This document shows positions 47,701 to 60,473 of a stretch of 64,000 nucleotides of DNA, in pieces; the stretch's first letter is position 1; every line of letters begins with the position of its first letter. Both the position numbers and the translations under genes were made by a program. The stretch is from Hevea brasiliensis (taxonomy: Eukaryota > Streptophyta > Magnoliopsida > Malpighiales > Euphorbiaceae): assembly GCF_030052815.1 (NCBI RefSeq), contig NC_079499.1:100970480-101034479 (forward strand), read 5' to 3'. The notes beneath the pieces are model-generated. The model ran no database searches. It was not told the DNA's origin and was given only the letters and a program-made list of their open reading frames with translations.

Positions 47701-49349
47701 GGAATACTCTCTTGTATATATGTTTTGTCAATTCATCTAAAACTAATGTAAAAAGGTAAGGGCTTATAGCTGATCCTTGGTGTAATCCAATTGAGATCGG
47801 AAAATCTCTTGTGTCCCCTCCCACTGTGCGCACAATAGTACTTGCTCCTTCATACACTTGTATGTACCTAATAGATATCCTCTTTTGTTCTAACACACTC
47901 CGTAAGACATCTCTTGGAACACTATCATAAGCCTTCTCCAAATCAATAAAAACTATGTGTAGATCTTTCTTCACATCTCTATATTTCTCCAAGAAAAACA
48001 TGGAGTTAAAATACAAGGAAGAGCTTATGGCAAAAGATCATGTCATATGACCAAAATACTTTTAAGTTGCTACATACAGTGTCCATTGGCAAGCAAAGCA
48101 AGGATGCAGTAATTCCAGCTGCAGCGCCAGCAAGGAACCTCTCAAAATTTGTTGTTTCCTCATTCCCAGACCATTTCAGAAGTTGGTTTCTATATGTATC
48201 ATATGCATAGAAATTGATCGATTTAAATGGAGCAGTGCGAAGAATATTAACAAAGTTTCCCTTCCAAAAACCTTTCAGTCCTTCAGCTGCCTCAATTGTC
48301 TTCATGAGCTCAAAAAGACCCCTCTGTTCACCACGAACTACATACTCAAGCTTCAATCTCTCCAGAGGTGCTATAAAAGTTCTGTTTCAACATCAACAAA
48401 ATTTAGTGCAATAGAATATTAATTCTAAATTACAATCAAATAAGGTACTAAGTTAATACTTATCAGCCAGTAAAGACTCGAAAGCTACTTATAAACCATT
48501 AATACCAACTCAAAATCATACAATAAATGGTTCGAAGAAAAACTCTTGCTTGACAATTTTATAAATATTAAACGACACTATTATGAACTTGGACACATAA
48601 TAAAGCTCACAAACTAGACAAGGGATCGTTAGTTAACATACAAAGGTTTAAGGCCGAAAATCATAACAGAACCACTCACTTCTAGTAATCTTAAGTTCTT
48701 CATATACTATCCAACGATTTTCACCCGAGAGATCATAACAAAGCTAATCGCTTTAAAACGTCAGAATTGAATTGGTTACTTTGCATACAATTATCCAATG
48801 CATTTACAAACCATAATACTTGAAGATGTACCAAAAAGAAAAGAAAATGAGGATAAGCAATTGAATTAACAAGCAAACATTGAGGAGCAAGCACCTTGAA
48901 ACCATAGCAGCAACAGCGCCAGCCCAGAGATGTTTGGTGGTATTCAAAGCAGCTGATCGTGATGTTCGCACTTCAACCTTCTTCTTCTCCTCCGAAAAAA
49001 CCACCGCATTATCCTCCTCGAAATTCTTCTCCTGTCCATTTTGCCCCAAACCCTCTCGCGATTCCCCAACGTAATCTTCTTCATCATCGCTCCCTTTTAT
49101 CGACAAGCTCACCGATAAAAACAACCCTCCCTTGTTTACCTTATTCCCTCGCCGTCGATCCTGGAAGCTTAACTCATTCCTCGAAAAACACGAAGAAGAA
49201 CGAACTTTGATCTTGGACGAGATTAAGGAAACAAAGGAAGGACATATAACGTCATCGCCAAGGAAAAGACCACCGAGGTGGAACGGCCGATCGAACGGTT
49301 CAGAATTGAGATTGATCAGAGCAGAGAATAGCAGATCGTGTCCGTACAT
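44704..49349 (-). CDS. BTL3: mitochondrial carrier, probable adenine nucleotide transporter BTL3-like
   Basis: Four exons in phase, 5' to 3': 49349-48895, 48381-48078, 45561-45094 and 44778-44704, giving 433 residues. It belongs to the mitochondrial carrier family: six transmembrane helices in three repeats that exchange small metabolites across an organelle inner membrane. Plant BTL (Brittle-1-like) proteins are annotated as probable adenine nucleotide transporters. Visible: a long Ser/acidic N-terminal extension (about 1-130), then LNTTKHLWAGAVAAMVSR opening repeat 1. Signature motifs are PLERLK (repeat 1), PMDTIR (repeat 2) and PFEVVRRHLQ (repeat 3). It ends in LPSAAISYFVYEFMKIVLK. The His in VRRHLQMQ replaces the Arg or Gln I expect there. 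The start is the first ATG of the open frame. Intron 2 (2.5 kb) contains a truncated LINE. The transported substrate is not shown by the sequence. Confidence 0.92.
46903..47988 (-). mobile_element. 5'-truncated RTE LINE in intron 2 of the BTL3-like gene
   Basis: A 1.09-kb copy related to the LINE at 25919-29060, with the same TTGAG tandem tail at its 3' end (46903-46920) and in the sense orientation of its host gene. It begins inside RT ([29 protein letters not shown]) and continues through [14 protein letters not shown] and RRHTEAPVRQVE to the [11 protein letters not shown] end. The flanks share CCAAGAAAAA (46893-46902 and 47989-47998), a probable 10-bp target duplication. It lacks the endonuclease and is frame-broken, so it is dead on arrival. 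Confidence 0.92.
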
Positions 49350-49660
49350 TTATGAGAGTGGAAGAAACTGTAAAACTTCAGCGAAAACAAGGAAGAGGAG
49401 GAGGAGGAGGAGAAGAAGAGAAACAACACGAGAGAGTTATAAGAAATGGAAAATAGTGGGAGAGACTTGAATAGGAAGAGAGAATAGCATGGGAAGTGTT
49501 GGTGTTGTTGGAGATGTGAAAGTGACAAAGGAATTTCGGAGATGCTGGCGGAGGTGCTGCGGCGGCTGCTTGGCTTCCACCGCCGCAGTCACATTGCTCT
49601 CGTCGGAGGTAGTTGTTGGTACTTGGCCTTTGGGCTTTTCTTGCTTTTGTCTGTGTCGTG
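49350..49660. promoter_or_regulatory. 5' UTR and promoter of the BTL3-like gene
   Basis: On the minus strand the 100 bp before the ATG are pyrimidine-rich with a (CTC)n run, typical of a plant 5' UTR. Further up, 49540-49600 is a local GC-rich patch with repeated GCGGCGG/CCGCCG. The transcription start is not identified. Confidence 0.5.
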
Positions 49661-52524
49661 TGTTATAATACTACTTGCAAAAAGACGAGAAATAGAAGAA
49701 TATTGTCAATGAGAACAAGGAATTGACAAAAGTCAATTTCAAGGAGAATTTTCCAGAAGATTTATATCAATATTTAGCTTTAGTTTCCTTTTTTTTTTTT
49801 TTTACCCTATTTAATTAAATTATTTGAATATAAAAAAAATATCAATTTTCTTTTAAAAAAAGAAAATTAATTATTATTTTTGAGTAATTGTAATATGAAT
49901 AAATTAACAGATAAAAGTCGTTGTCACAAATAGCTGATGGCGCATCAGCTGACAGTACATCCCATGATAAGTTTGGATGCTGACTATAATCTCCAAGAAA
50001 ACAATCCTATACCCTTGTTCCCCCGAATATTTCGGAGTTGGTGGAATTTTTATTGGTTTTTAACAGTTTAATTATAGTTATTAATTATGATAAAATTTAT
50101 ATAAATTTTATTATAATTAATAATTATAATAAAATTATTATTTTTATATCAATTTTATCATATAATTTTTTTAATTAATAAGTATATTTGATAAAAATAA
50201 ATTTTTTATTTTTTATTGAAAAATATTTTTAAATTATTTATTTTGAAAAGTATTTTATATGAAGGAGTATGCTGAAAATTATTCTAAGAAAAAACTTAAT
50301 TTTAATGTGTAAAAATTAATTAAAAATATTTTTAATCATTAAAAAAAAAAAAAAAAGACAACTGAACTATATAATTGCTCATGGAATATATGCTCTTCTC
50401 AATTCTCAATATTCCCCACTTCCTCTAGAAATGCCCAAATACCATGGCATTAAGAATTGAGATACAAATGGGTGAACAAAAATTAAATGAAATAAATATG
50501 ATTTATTTTTTTTTTTACTTTTTATTTATTTTTAATTTAATAATTTTGATTAATATTTTATTGTTTGAAAGCCATATCATTGCAAGGCCGCAGAACACAA
50601 ATAAAAAAAATTGCACTGGGCCTCAGTAATAAATCAAATGGGCCTGAACATTACCTAGGCCCAAAAAAGCACCATTAATCCGTACAACTACACCTTGCAC
50701 CAAAGTCACATGCCAATGCCAAATTCTTGAGATGCCTAGAGGATAGCCCTTGCCTCCATAACTGTATTGTGCATGGGGTGAGCATAGGTAGATTTGATTT
50801 AGTTGAATTTGAAAAACTAATATATTATTTAGTTGATATGTTAAACTAATATTATATATTTATATAATGTATATATAAATATTTTTTATATTTTAATGAG
50901 AGTGTTAAAATTTATAAAATAAATTATTTGAAGTTATTTTTCTTAAAAATAGTTTAATTTTTTTATAATTAAAAAAATATTTTTTATTAACTCATTTCTT
51001 GAGTGCCTCAACTCTAAAAATATAAAAAATATTTTCTATAAAATAAAAAGAGTCTTAATCTCTTTTTATTTTGTTTGTTAAGAAAGACGGAGAATAATGA
51101 AAAAGTATAAATGTAATTTCAAAAAAAAAGAAAAATATAAATGTAAAGCATAACCATTATAAATTAATTTTTATATAAAAATGAATTTAATAATTAATAA
51201 ATTATATATTTATATTTAAATTTGTGCACTCATTATATCCATTTTAAATAATTTTACATGTATTTTAATATAAATATTTAATTTAATAATTAATTTATTT
51301 TTTTATAAAATTAAACATATTAAATATACTTCTAAATATTTAACTTGTTATGAATATATTTATAGAATGTGTCCATTAACATTATTAATTATTAAATTCT
51401 TTATTTTCTTTTTTTTTTAGAGAAATTTGGCAATTGGTTAATCAAAATAATAATATAAGTACAATACAATATTCTCATAAAAGAAAAAATATAAATATAA
51501 ATAATTAAAATATTTTGCTCATAGATTATCTAGATAGAGTAGATAGCCTTTCGGATAGTAACTGGTATATTTTGATTTTGGATGACCAAACAAAGCTTTT
51601 GTAATACTGCCATTTCAGGAATTTATTACCTCTATAACCTACAGAATATGTTAAACCACTAACCGTCAATAGAGAAACAAGCAGCACTACCAAGCTCTAT
51701 TGATTGAAGAGTACTATTTATACTCGTGTCTCTAATTAATCAAAATAAATTAATATTTCATGCTGTATTTTGAATTGTCAAATAGTCCATTCAAATATTA
51801 ATAAAAATAAACAAAATCTCACTAAGGGGAGAAAAATAAAATCCTACTAAGAGAATAAAATGAAACCTCAATAATGAGGAGAAAGAAACCCCAATATTGG
51901 AGAGAGAATCTTAAATCTATTCATAAATGACATAAATCTAAAAATATAAACTCAAATCTGTTCTAAATATATATAAATTTGAGAGATTATTAGAAAAAAA
52001 TAACAAAATAACTTAAAGAAAAAGGAAATTGAGCTAAGGTAATCTCTGGTAAAAAGAGAAAGAAGAAGATAATTCTTAATTTTTTTTTTAAGAATAATTC
52101 TTAAATTCTTTATTTTCCTTACTTAAGTACGATATATATCATTAATTATGAACTCTCCTAGCAATTGCACATGATACTTTAAAATTTTAAAAATTAGCAG
52201 GAAATTATTTTTCTGGATTTTTTTTTATTATCCTATCTTATTTTAAAATATAACTAACCTTAAAGAGCTAATGATTTCAATAATGATTTAAAATAATAAC
52301 AAAACCGACAAAAAACAAAGCAGAAAGACGGAAATAGCCCCACAAATACCACATCTTCCGGTTCACCATAAGTACGAGTGAGCATTCAGCTCAAATTGAA
52401 TCAAACTGAATCGAATCGAATTAAATTATAAAAATCGAATTACATATTTTAGAAACCGAACCGAAATGGATAAAAAATCGAATCAAATCGAACCGCTCTA
52501 TTTTGATTTGGCTCGATTTAAACC
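49661..52524. other. AT-rich intergenic region
   Basis: No gene seen; the open frames are low-complexity. Around 50610-50690 there are several GGCCCA/TGGGCC motifs (plant site-II-like) with no gene beside them. From 52385 the sequence is filled with GAATCGAA/AACCGA motifs up to the gypsy-2 boundary. Confidence 0.55.
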
Positions 52525-52529
52525 GATCG

Positions 52530-55500
52530 TGTGACACCCCTTGCCCGTCTACAGTATATCCGAGTAAGATATGTCACACGGTGTACCGAAACACTCTATT
52601 TTATCTCAATCATTTTTATTCTTCCTTTATTTATTTTTATCATAGTTTTGAATATAATTTGTGAAATATAATTCATTTAAGTCATTTATTGAAATTATGA
52701 TTTATTTGAGGTTTTGAAAATTTTATAGAAAATCCGGCAGAGTACCGGCTAAAAATGGAGAAAACAGTTTTTCGGAACCTGTTAAAAACACTTTCAATAT
52801 AATTATAATCTCAATCTCAGTCAACCACTAACATTTTTCAACAATTTCTCAAATCAATTCAGTATCTCAAAATTCACATTCATCTCATATCACACCCAAT
52901 TCAATGAGAAATACTCATATTTATTTCTGAACACAGCTCATAGGTAATTACAGTACAAATATGATTACATGAGTTTATAATATACATAACAAAAGTTTAC
53001 CAATACAAAAGACTTAGGTGGCCCAATGTCCTACCAATGCACTGCAATTTGTGAGGTGACTTTGAACTCTGAGTGCAGATCTAAAAACTCACCCTGTATG
53101 AGGTCTCATTGGATCGCCCACTATGTCTCTCAGACTGCAGCGTGGCAAAAGCGACGCGCTAAGCAATTTTGCTTAGTGGTGACAATATAAAATAAAATAA
53201 AAATATGTATGCAGAATGTATGTTTACATTTTTGGTAGATTTAATTTCAAATATTTATTGCAATATTATTCGATTAAAGTTTGGTAAGATTTATTAATAT
53301 TGCCCGAGTAACCTATACTAGTTGACTGGACTGGATAAATGGGTAACCGCATCGGGTACTAAGTACCTCGGACCATCACACCATCGGTCACATAGTGTCT
53401 CCTGGCAGTAATGTAATGTACTAATAAGCTGTAATAATTATCGGGGATTAAACCCGAGTATAACAACTCAATATTATAGCCAAAGGCTATTATGTCACAG
53501 AATGACATGGAAAGCCATGAAATACAGAATGGCATGAAGCCATATGTAGTACTGCTAACAGAACCCTATTGGCATGCCAACCTATCCAAACCAATCACAT
53601 TAGGCCTACTAGGGCATTTAACACTTTTTATTTATGTAATTCTTTGAAATTGAATTTTTATGATTACTATTCATTTCATTGGTCAATCAAAATGTTGACT
53701 TTTGCATTGGCAATAGGTAAATTAGTTTAAATATCATCAACATACCACATTTTTCATTTTAAACTTGTTGGTATTGGTTGCCAATACCATCTCTAAGCTT
53801 AATGTGAATTGGACAGAATTTTCAGTTTTCAAGCTTTGGGATTTTCTATTTCATTAGTTACTGTTGCAGTGGGAATTTGGAAAAATGATAAACATGAAAG
53901 TTGTTCCTTATTTTGTCTAGTTGAATTTCCTTTTTTGAATCACTCCATTTGGAGTTTTTTAGCTCAAGTTATGGTCCAAAAACCACAACTGGCCAGATTG
54001 AAATTTTTCTGGACTGACCATATCTACAGTGTAGTGAACAGTGACTTCAACTCACTTGTTGGATAGGTTCTGGTCATAATTTGGGTTAGGTTTCTTCATG
54101 AAAGTTATTGGTATATATCTCAGCTTGTTGTGGGTAAAATTTCAGGTTAATTGGACCATTCTACACTAAGTTATGGCTAAATGACCAAACACTGTTCATT
54201 TGGTAATTCTGCAGAAACAGACAACAGGTCACCCGGATTGGAGCAAGCTTTTGGTCTACTTGGTTTGGTCTTGTGGGCATGGTTTCTTCACCAAATTTTT
54301 GCCATTTTGTGTCTAGTTTCATGTCCAATTGGCCAAACAACAATTGAACCTCTACAATTCAAGTTATGGCTGCCCAAACCTGTTGGACTCATGTCTAATT
54401 CTGCAGGTCACCTAGGGCAGCCACACTAAACCTAAATCCCATCCCTCAACACACTTCATTTTTGGTTTAAACAGAACTAAATGGTCACTAATTGACCATT
54501 AATACTCATTTTCATCATCACATGGTCAAAGTCCCATTTCTCCACTCCAAACCCTAACTCAACATTTTAAGCCATGCATTAGGATTGCATTTCATCAATC
54601 CACATAAAAGAGACATATTGTGGGCAGCCATACTACCCTTTTTAACTTCATTAAAATCATCACAATATTGCCCAACCAAGGCTACCAAAACTTAGGGTTT
54701 ACATGCAAATGGTACTCCATCAATTTCCTTATCATTTGCACTCATTCATAATTGTTAAACATGAATTTAAAGTGAAATTTAAGTTTAAGTCACTAACCTC
54801 TATGGAGTGAGATTTTTTCCACTTGCTAAAACTCTTCTTTTCTTCTTCTTTTTGCTCCCAAAAGAATCTCCAAGGTGTAAGAAGATTTTTTTGTGTTGCT
54901 AGATTAGGGTTTTGTTGAGTAAAAGTGAGATAAAGCAAGCTTTAAAAGCTTGATAATGGTGAGAATGGGAGAGGGTTCACGGCAAGGAAGAAGAAAGGGA
55001 GAGAGGGATCTGTTTTTTTGTTCATTTTCAGCCCATTTTATCTCTTTAAGATAAGTTCTGTCATGTGTCAGCATTGGGTTGGATGAAGGCACACTAATGA
55101 CATCATGTGATGTCATAAATTCCCATTTAATTTATTTTTTTTCTTTTCTTTTCTACTCACTTTCAATTCAATTTTTAATAATATTTATTCACATTTTATG
55201 TCATAATAATTATTTACTTAACTGGACAAGTCGGCCAAAAATCACCTTTGAAGGCGAAATGACCAAAATGCCCTCCGTCTGGCTTAACGGGCCAAAATTG
55301 TCTATACCAATTGAAAATTTTTTCTAAATATTTTCTTGGTATTCTAATGCCATAAGAACCTCAATAACCCTTCTCTGGAGTCTCAAAAATTATTTTATAA
55401 TTTTTCTCCCGAGTCTAGGGCTCCTAGTTGCGAGAACCGCAACTTCTCACTAGGTTACCCATCGCTAGGGCACCGGCTCATTTAACTTGGTTGTATTTTA

Positions 55501-55657
55501 TTTCTAAAATTTTTCCTAAATTTTTCTTATTAATATTTGAGTTAATTATAGTTCCTCACTTTAGTTTAAATATTTTTCCAGACATTCTAGCTGTCCGGAC
55601 CGACACCGATCACCAGAACAGTAGAATGTACGAAATTGCTACAGGGAGGGTGTTACA
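52530..55657 (-). repeat. gypsy-2 3' LTR (left copy, complete)
   Basis: About 3.13 kb, reading TGTAACACCCTCC... to ...GGGGTGTCACA on the element's strand, so both ends share an inverted TGTRACACC. It abuts the polypurine tract at 55658. Several small open frames are duplicated in the right LTR; they show no domain and are unlikely to be genes. Confidence 0.94.
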
Positions 55658-55673
55658 ACTCTTCCCCTCTAAT
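55658..55673 (-). promoter_or_regulatory. gypsy-2 polypurine tract
   Basis: The minus strand reads ATTAGAGGGGAAGAGT directly before the 3' LTR. Confidence 0.88.
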
Positions 55674-58669
55674 TTAAATTTCGTCCTCGAAATTTACCTG
55701 ATGCAAACAGTTGAGGGAATTGTTGCCTCATCATCTTTTCACTTCCCCAAGTTGCCTCCTCGGTGTTGTGGTGCCTCCAAAGCACTTTCACCAGTGGGAT
55801 CTGCTTATTTCTCAACTCTTTCACTTCCCGAGCCAGGATCCGTATGGATTCTTCTTCATATGTCAAATCCGGTTGTACTTCAATTTCTTCCATGGAGATG
55901 ACATGTGAAGGATCTGAGCAGTATCTTTTTAACATAGACACGTGGAACACATTATGGATCTTATCCAGCTCTGGTGGTAAAGCTAGCCTATAGGCCACTG
56001 AACCCACACGTTCAATGACTTCATATGGGCCAATGAACCTAGGGCTTAACTTACATTTTCTTCCAAACCTTAGTACCTTCTTCCACGGTGAGACTTTGAG
56101 AAACACTTTATCGCCAACCGCATATTCTATTTCTTTTCTCTTTAAGTTGGCATAGGATTTCTGTCTGTCTGAGGCAACCTTCAGATTGGCTTTGATTAGT
56201 TTTACCTTCTCCTCAGTCTGTTTCACCAAGTCTGGCCCTACCAGTTTGTCTTCGCCCAATTCAATCCAGCACACTGGAGTTCTACATTTCCTCCCATACA
56301 GTGCTTCATACGGGGCCATTTGGATACTAGCTTAGTAGCTATTGTTGTATGCAAATTCTGCCAGTGAAAGGTATCTATCCCAACTTCCTTCCAACTCAAT
56401 GACACAACTCCTCAGCATATCCTCAAGGACCTGACATATATTTCATGTTATTATTATCATTTTAGTTCAATATGTGTATTAGTTTAATTGGTTTCAATTG
56501 TTTACCTGGATTACTCTTTCTGATTGCCCATCCGTCTGAGGATGGAAAGCTGTGCTGAAGTAGAGTTGTGTACCCAAGGACTTATGCAACTTCTTCCAGA
56601 ATCTCGATGTAAACCTTGAGTCTCGATCAGATATGATGGAAAGTGGAATTCCATGCAATCTAACTATCTCACTGATATACAATTCTGCTAACTTCTCCAG
56701 TGAGTAGTCAGTCCTAACTGGCAGAAAGTGTTCTGACTTCGTCAATCTATCTACTATCACCCATACTGCATCATGTTTCTTCTGGGTGAGAGGTAGACCA
56801 CTCACAAAATCCATGGTAACCCGATCCCATTTCCGTTCAGGTATGCGTATAGGCTGTAGCAAACCTGATGGAACTTGATGTTCTGCCTTAACTTGCTGAC
56901 ATGTCAAGCATTTAGTCACATAGTCAGCTATGTCTTTCTTCATACCAGGCCACCAATACTGAAGCTTCAGATCATGATACATTTTTATACTTCCTGGGTG
57001 CATAGCATAAACACTGGCATGTGCCTCTTTCAGAATACTGGCTTTCAATTCCCCATTATCTGGTACACATACTCTTCCTTTGTAGTACAGACACCCATCT
57101 GCTTTCACCTCATAGTCAGTTATTTTTCCCTCTGAGATTTTGCTCATAATAGCCATTAACTTTTCATCTGCCTTTGCCCATCTAAAATCTATTGTAGCAG
57201 GTTTGGCCTCACTTGTAACTCAGCCAAAATAGCTCCATCTCGAACCAAAGATAGACGGGCATTCAATGATCTCAAAGCTGTGATGGATTTTCTGCTCAAA
57301 TCATCAGCAACTACATTTGCCTTCCCAGGATGGTAGTCAATTACACAATCATAGTCCTTCAGAAACTCAATCCATCGCCTCTGTCTAAGGTTGAGCTCTT
57401 TTTGGGTTAGCAAGTATTTCAAGCTTTTGTGGTCTGTGTAAATGTAGCACTTTTCACCATATAAGTAGTGCCTCCATATCTTCAGTGCAAAGATAATTGC
57501 TACAAGCTCTAGATCATGGGTAGGGTAATTGCGACCACCTTCCCCTCTTGCATCAATACACACCCTAACCCATTATGAGAGGCATCACTGTAGACTACAA
57601 AGTCCTTTCCTGACACTGGCTGTGTTAACACTGGTGCCTCTGTCAACATAGCCTTCAACTTCTCAAAACTGGTCTGACACTTGTCATTCCAGTCAAATCT
57701 GACATTCTTGTGTAACAACTTGGTCATTGGAGCATCTATTAAGGAAAATCTCTTCACAAATCTTCTGTAATACCCAGCTAGCCCCAAGAAGCTTCTGACC
57801 TCAGTTGTATTTCTGGGAGGCTTCCATTCCATCACTGCTTCTATTTTCTTAGGATCCACCCTAATCCCATCAGCTGACACTATGTGTCCAAGGAATGCAA
57901 TCTCATTCAACCAGAAGTCACACTTGGACAACTTAGCATACAGCTTCTTTTCTCTCAGGGTTTGTAGAACAATCCTCAAATGCTCATCATGTTCTTCCCT
58001 GGTCTTGGAATACACCAAAATATCATCAATAAAGACCACTACGAACCGATCTAGGTATGGATGAAAGATACGGTTCATAAGGTCCATGAATGCCGCTGGT
58101 GCATTTGTTAGGCCAAAGGGCATCACCAAAAACTCATAATGCCCATACCGAGTCCTGAATGCAGTCTTTGGCACATCTGCATCTTTCACCCTCAACTGAT
58201 GATACCCTGATCTGAGATCAATTTTAGAAAATACTCCGGCTCCCTTCAATTGATCAAACAGATCATCAATTCTAGGCAACGGATATTTATTCTTCACAGT
58301 TACTTTATTCAACTGCTGGTAATCGATGCATAGCCTCAAAGTCCCATCCTTCTTTTTCACAAATAGCACTGGAGCTCCCCATGGTGACACACTGGGGCGT
58401 ATAAACCCCTTATCAAGCAACTCTTGCAACTGAGTTTTCAACTCCGTCAATTCAGTGGGTGCCACCCTATAAGGAGCAATGGAAATGGGTGTTGTACCCG
58501 GCATTACCTCAATAGCAAACTCGACTTCCCTTTCTGATGGTAAACCAGGCAACTCTTCAGGAAATAGATCTGGGAAGTCTCTTTCTGTGGGTATATCACT
58601 CAGGTTTGGCTTAACTTGCCTAGTATCAACCACGTGTGCTAGGTAAGCTTCACAGCCTTTTTTCATCAT
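55669..58669 (-). pseudogene. gypsy-2 pol: RT, RNase H, integrase (broken, intron-like insertion)
   Basis: RT is readable from 58669 ([41 protein letters not shown]) into RNase H ([15 protein letters not shown]). Near 57540 a deletion of roughly 38 bp, judged against the family, shifts the frame; RNase H continues as [14 protein letters not shown] and [11 protein letters not shown] further shift lies near 57190. Integrase has the zinc finger ([11 protein letters not shown]...CLTC) and a core with [32 protein letters not shown] and [14 protein letters not shown]. It is then interrupted by a 75-bp GT-AG segment (56431-56505) and resumes with [14 protein letters not shown] Gln-type codon is TAA at 56332-56334. 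The tail is chromodomain-like. Confidence 0.9.
56431..56505 (-). other. intron-like 75-bp segment inside the gypsy-2 integrase
   Basis: On the minus strand the coding sequence ...ATCCAG stops at GTAAAC and resumes as GTCCTTGAG after ...TATGTCAG. The segment is AT-rich, contains an in-frame stop, begins GT and ends AG, and its exact removal restores the family order VIQ-VLEDML. The gypsy-1 element has no such segment at the same place. Confidence 0.75.
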
Positions 58670-58699
58670 TCTTCTTGCAACTGTGGCTGAGATAACATT

Positions 58700-60346
58700 G
58701 GACAGAAATCATCCTTTCACCTACAGTGATCTCATTACCCTTAGAAGTTTTCAGAGAAATTCTCTTCAATTTACAATCAACTATTACCTGATGACGTGAC
58801 AACCAGTCCATTCCCAAAATCACGTCAAACTCGTGGAAGGGCAACTCAATTAGATCTACCGAGAATTCATACCCCTGAATCCCTAACGGGCAACCCTTGT
58901 ACACTTTGTTCACCACTACACTGTGGCCCAACGGATTAGTGACCAGAATGTCTTGGTCACTCTCCCCTACTAGTATCCCCCTTTCTATGGGTAGGTTGAT
59001 GCAGATGTATGAATGAGTGGATCCTGGATCTACCAATGCATGCACAGATGTATTGTAGAGGGAGAACGTACCTCTGATGACGTCCGGGGCATCTTGCTCC
59101 TCCTGAGCTCTCATGGCATAAGCTCTGGCAGGTGGTCTACCCTCAGGCCTCTCTGCTGGCTCAGATGCAGGCCTCTGTGATGGTCCCACTGCCTCAGATT
59201 TGCCAGATTTCCTACCCTTTTGTGGTGCAAGAGCAGGTCTGTCTGCTTGTGTTGGAGCAGCTGTAGTAGTTCTGCGTGGACAGTTCCTCAGCTGATGCTC
59301 TGTCAACCCACACCTTAAGCAGGCACTAGGCACTCTCCAACACTCCCCCTTATGCCACTTTAGGCAATGTGGACATGCAGAAGATGCTGGGGCTGGTCCC
59401 CTGAACCCCATCCCTGGAGAGCTGCCCACTGATGGTGTGGACTGACCTCTCCTAGGGGTGAACTGTGGCCTGGGCCCCTGAAACTGACCCTGACCTTGTG
59501 GTTGACCTGAACTCTGTGTAGGTGGACCTTTGAACTTCTTCCCAGGTATAAGAGATGAACTAGACTGACCCGGGCCCCTCTTCTGCTGTCTCTCTCTTCT
59601 GGTCAGCTCACTTATTCTAACCTTTTCAACTTTTATTGCAGCTTCCACTAACTTGGTGAAGTCTGTGATTCCCAAGGCAGTAATAATGATCTTTATGTTG
59701 TCATTTAATCCCTCTTCAAATCTCTTACACCTTTCGGCCTCATTAGGGACTATCTCCCTTCTGTAGCGGCTCAATCTGACAAATTCCTTTTCATACTCAG
59801 CCACTGTCAACTGTCTCTGCCTCAGGTTAATGAATTTCCTTCTTCTCTCTTTAAGGTATACACTACCCACATATTTCTTCTTGAATTCGGAGAGGAAGAA
59901 GTCCCAAGTTATTATTTATGGCTGTACTTCACTGGACACCGTATCCCACCATTCATATGCATCTCTTGCAATAGAGATACAACAGCTTCTAGATTTTGTT
60001 TAGGAGTGCAGTGGAGTTGTTTTAAAACTCTGCCTGTTCTGTTCAACCAATTTTCGGCTACAACAGAATCATCTTCTCTCTTGCCAAAGAAATCCACTGC
60101 TCCAAATTTTCGTAGTCTTTCCAGGTGTGATTTCTGCTGTGGAGGTGGTGGTGGTGGTGGTGCTGGCATTACCCCAGCCATTTGTCTGAAGAATTCGGCC
60201 ATTTGCTGGAACATGGCCTGTGGAGGCTGAGCAGGCTCTGCTTGAGCTGGTGGAGCAGGTTCTCCCCTACCCCCAGTCTCAGCTACTGCAGGTGGAGCAT
60301 GACTCTCCACTTCCTCCTCAACTGCCCTCTGAGATGTAGGGTCCAT
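58700..60346 (-). pseudogene. gypsy-2 gag and protease (broken)
   Basis: Gag begins MDPTSQRAVEEEVES at 60346, with a polyproline run and SHLERLRKFGAVDFFG. A small indel near 59970 shifts the frame. In the other frame DAYEWWDTVSSEVQP and then a stop are readable, and gag resumes from 59870 (GSVYLKERRRKFINLRQ). It then has a paired zinc knuckle (CPHCLKWHKGEC and CLRCGLTEHQLRNC) and a Gln/Pro/Arg-rich linker. The aspartic protease follows with HALVDPGSTHSYI and [12 protein letters not shown]. Another shift near 58,700 separates protease from RT. Confidence 0.88.
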
Positions 60347-60456
60347 ATCCTATTCAAAATAACAAAGACAAACAGATCTGCATTAGTGTCACCTCAACTC
60401 TTACAAATGCAATGCATGGTATGGACTCAATCTAGGCCCAGAAATGCCTAAACCGT

Positions 60457-60468
60457 GCTCTGATACCA
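60457..60468 (-). promoter_or_regulatory. gypsy-2 primer binding site (tRNA-iMet)
   Basis: The minus strand reads TGGTATCAGAGCACGG (core at these positions), five bases inside the 5' LTR. Confidence 0.93.
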
Positions 60469-60473
60469 CTAAA

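Noticed and set aside
53809..54066. Frames repeated at 53809/61826, 54181/62138 and 54732/62689 as a possible duplicated gene family
   Set aside because: They are the same positions in the two gypsy-2 LTRs. Their similarity reflects LTR duplication; no domain or coding constraint was evident.
60006..60230. Gly-rich plus-strand frame
   Set aside because: Antisense of the gypsy-2 gag polyproline region.
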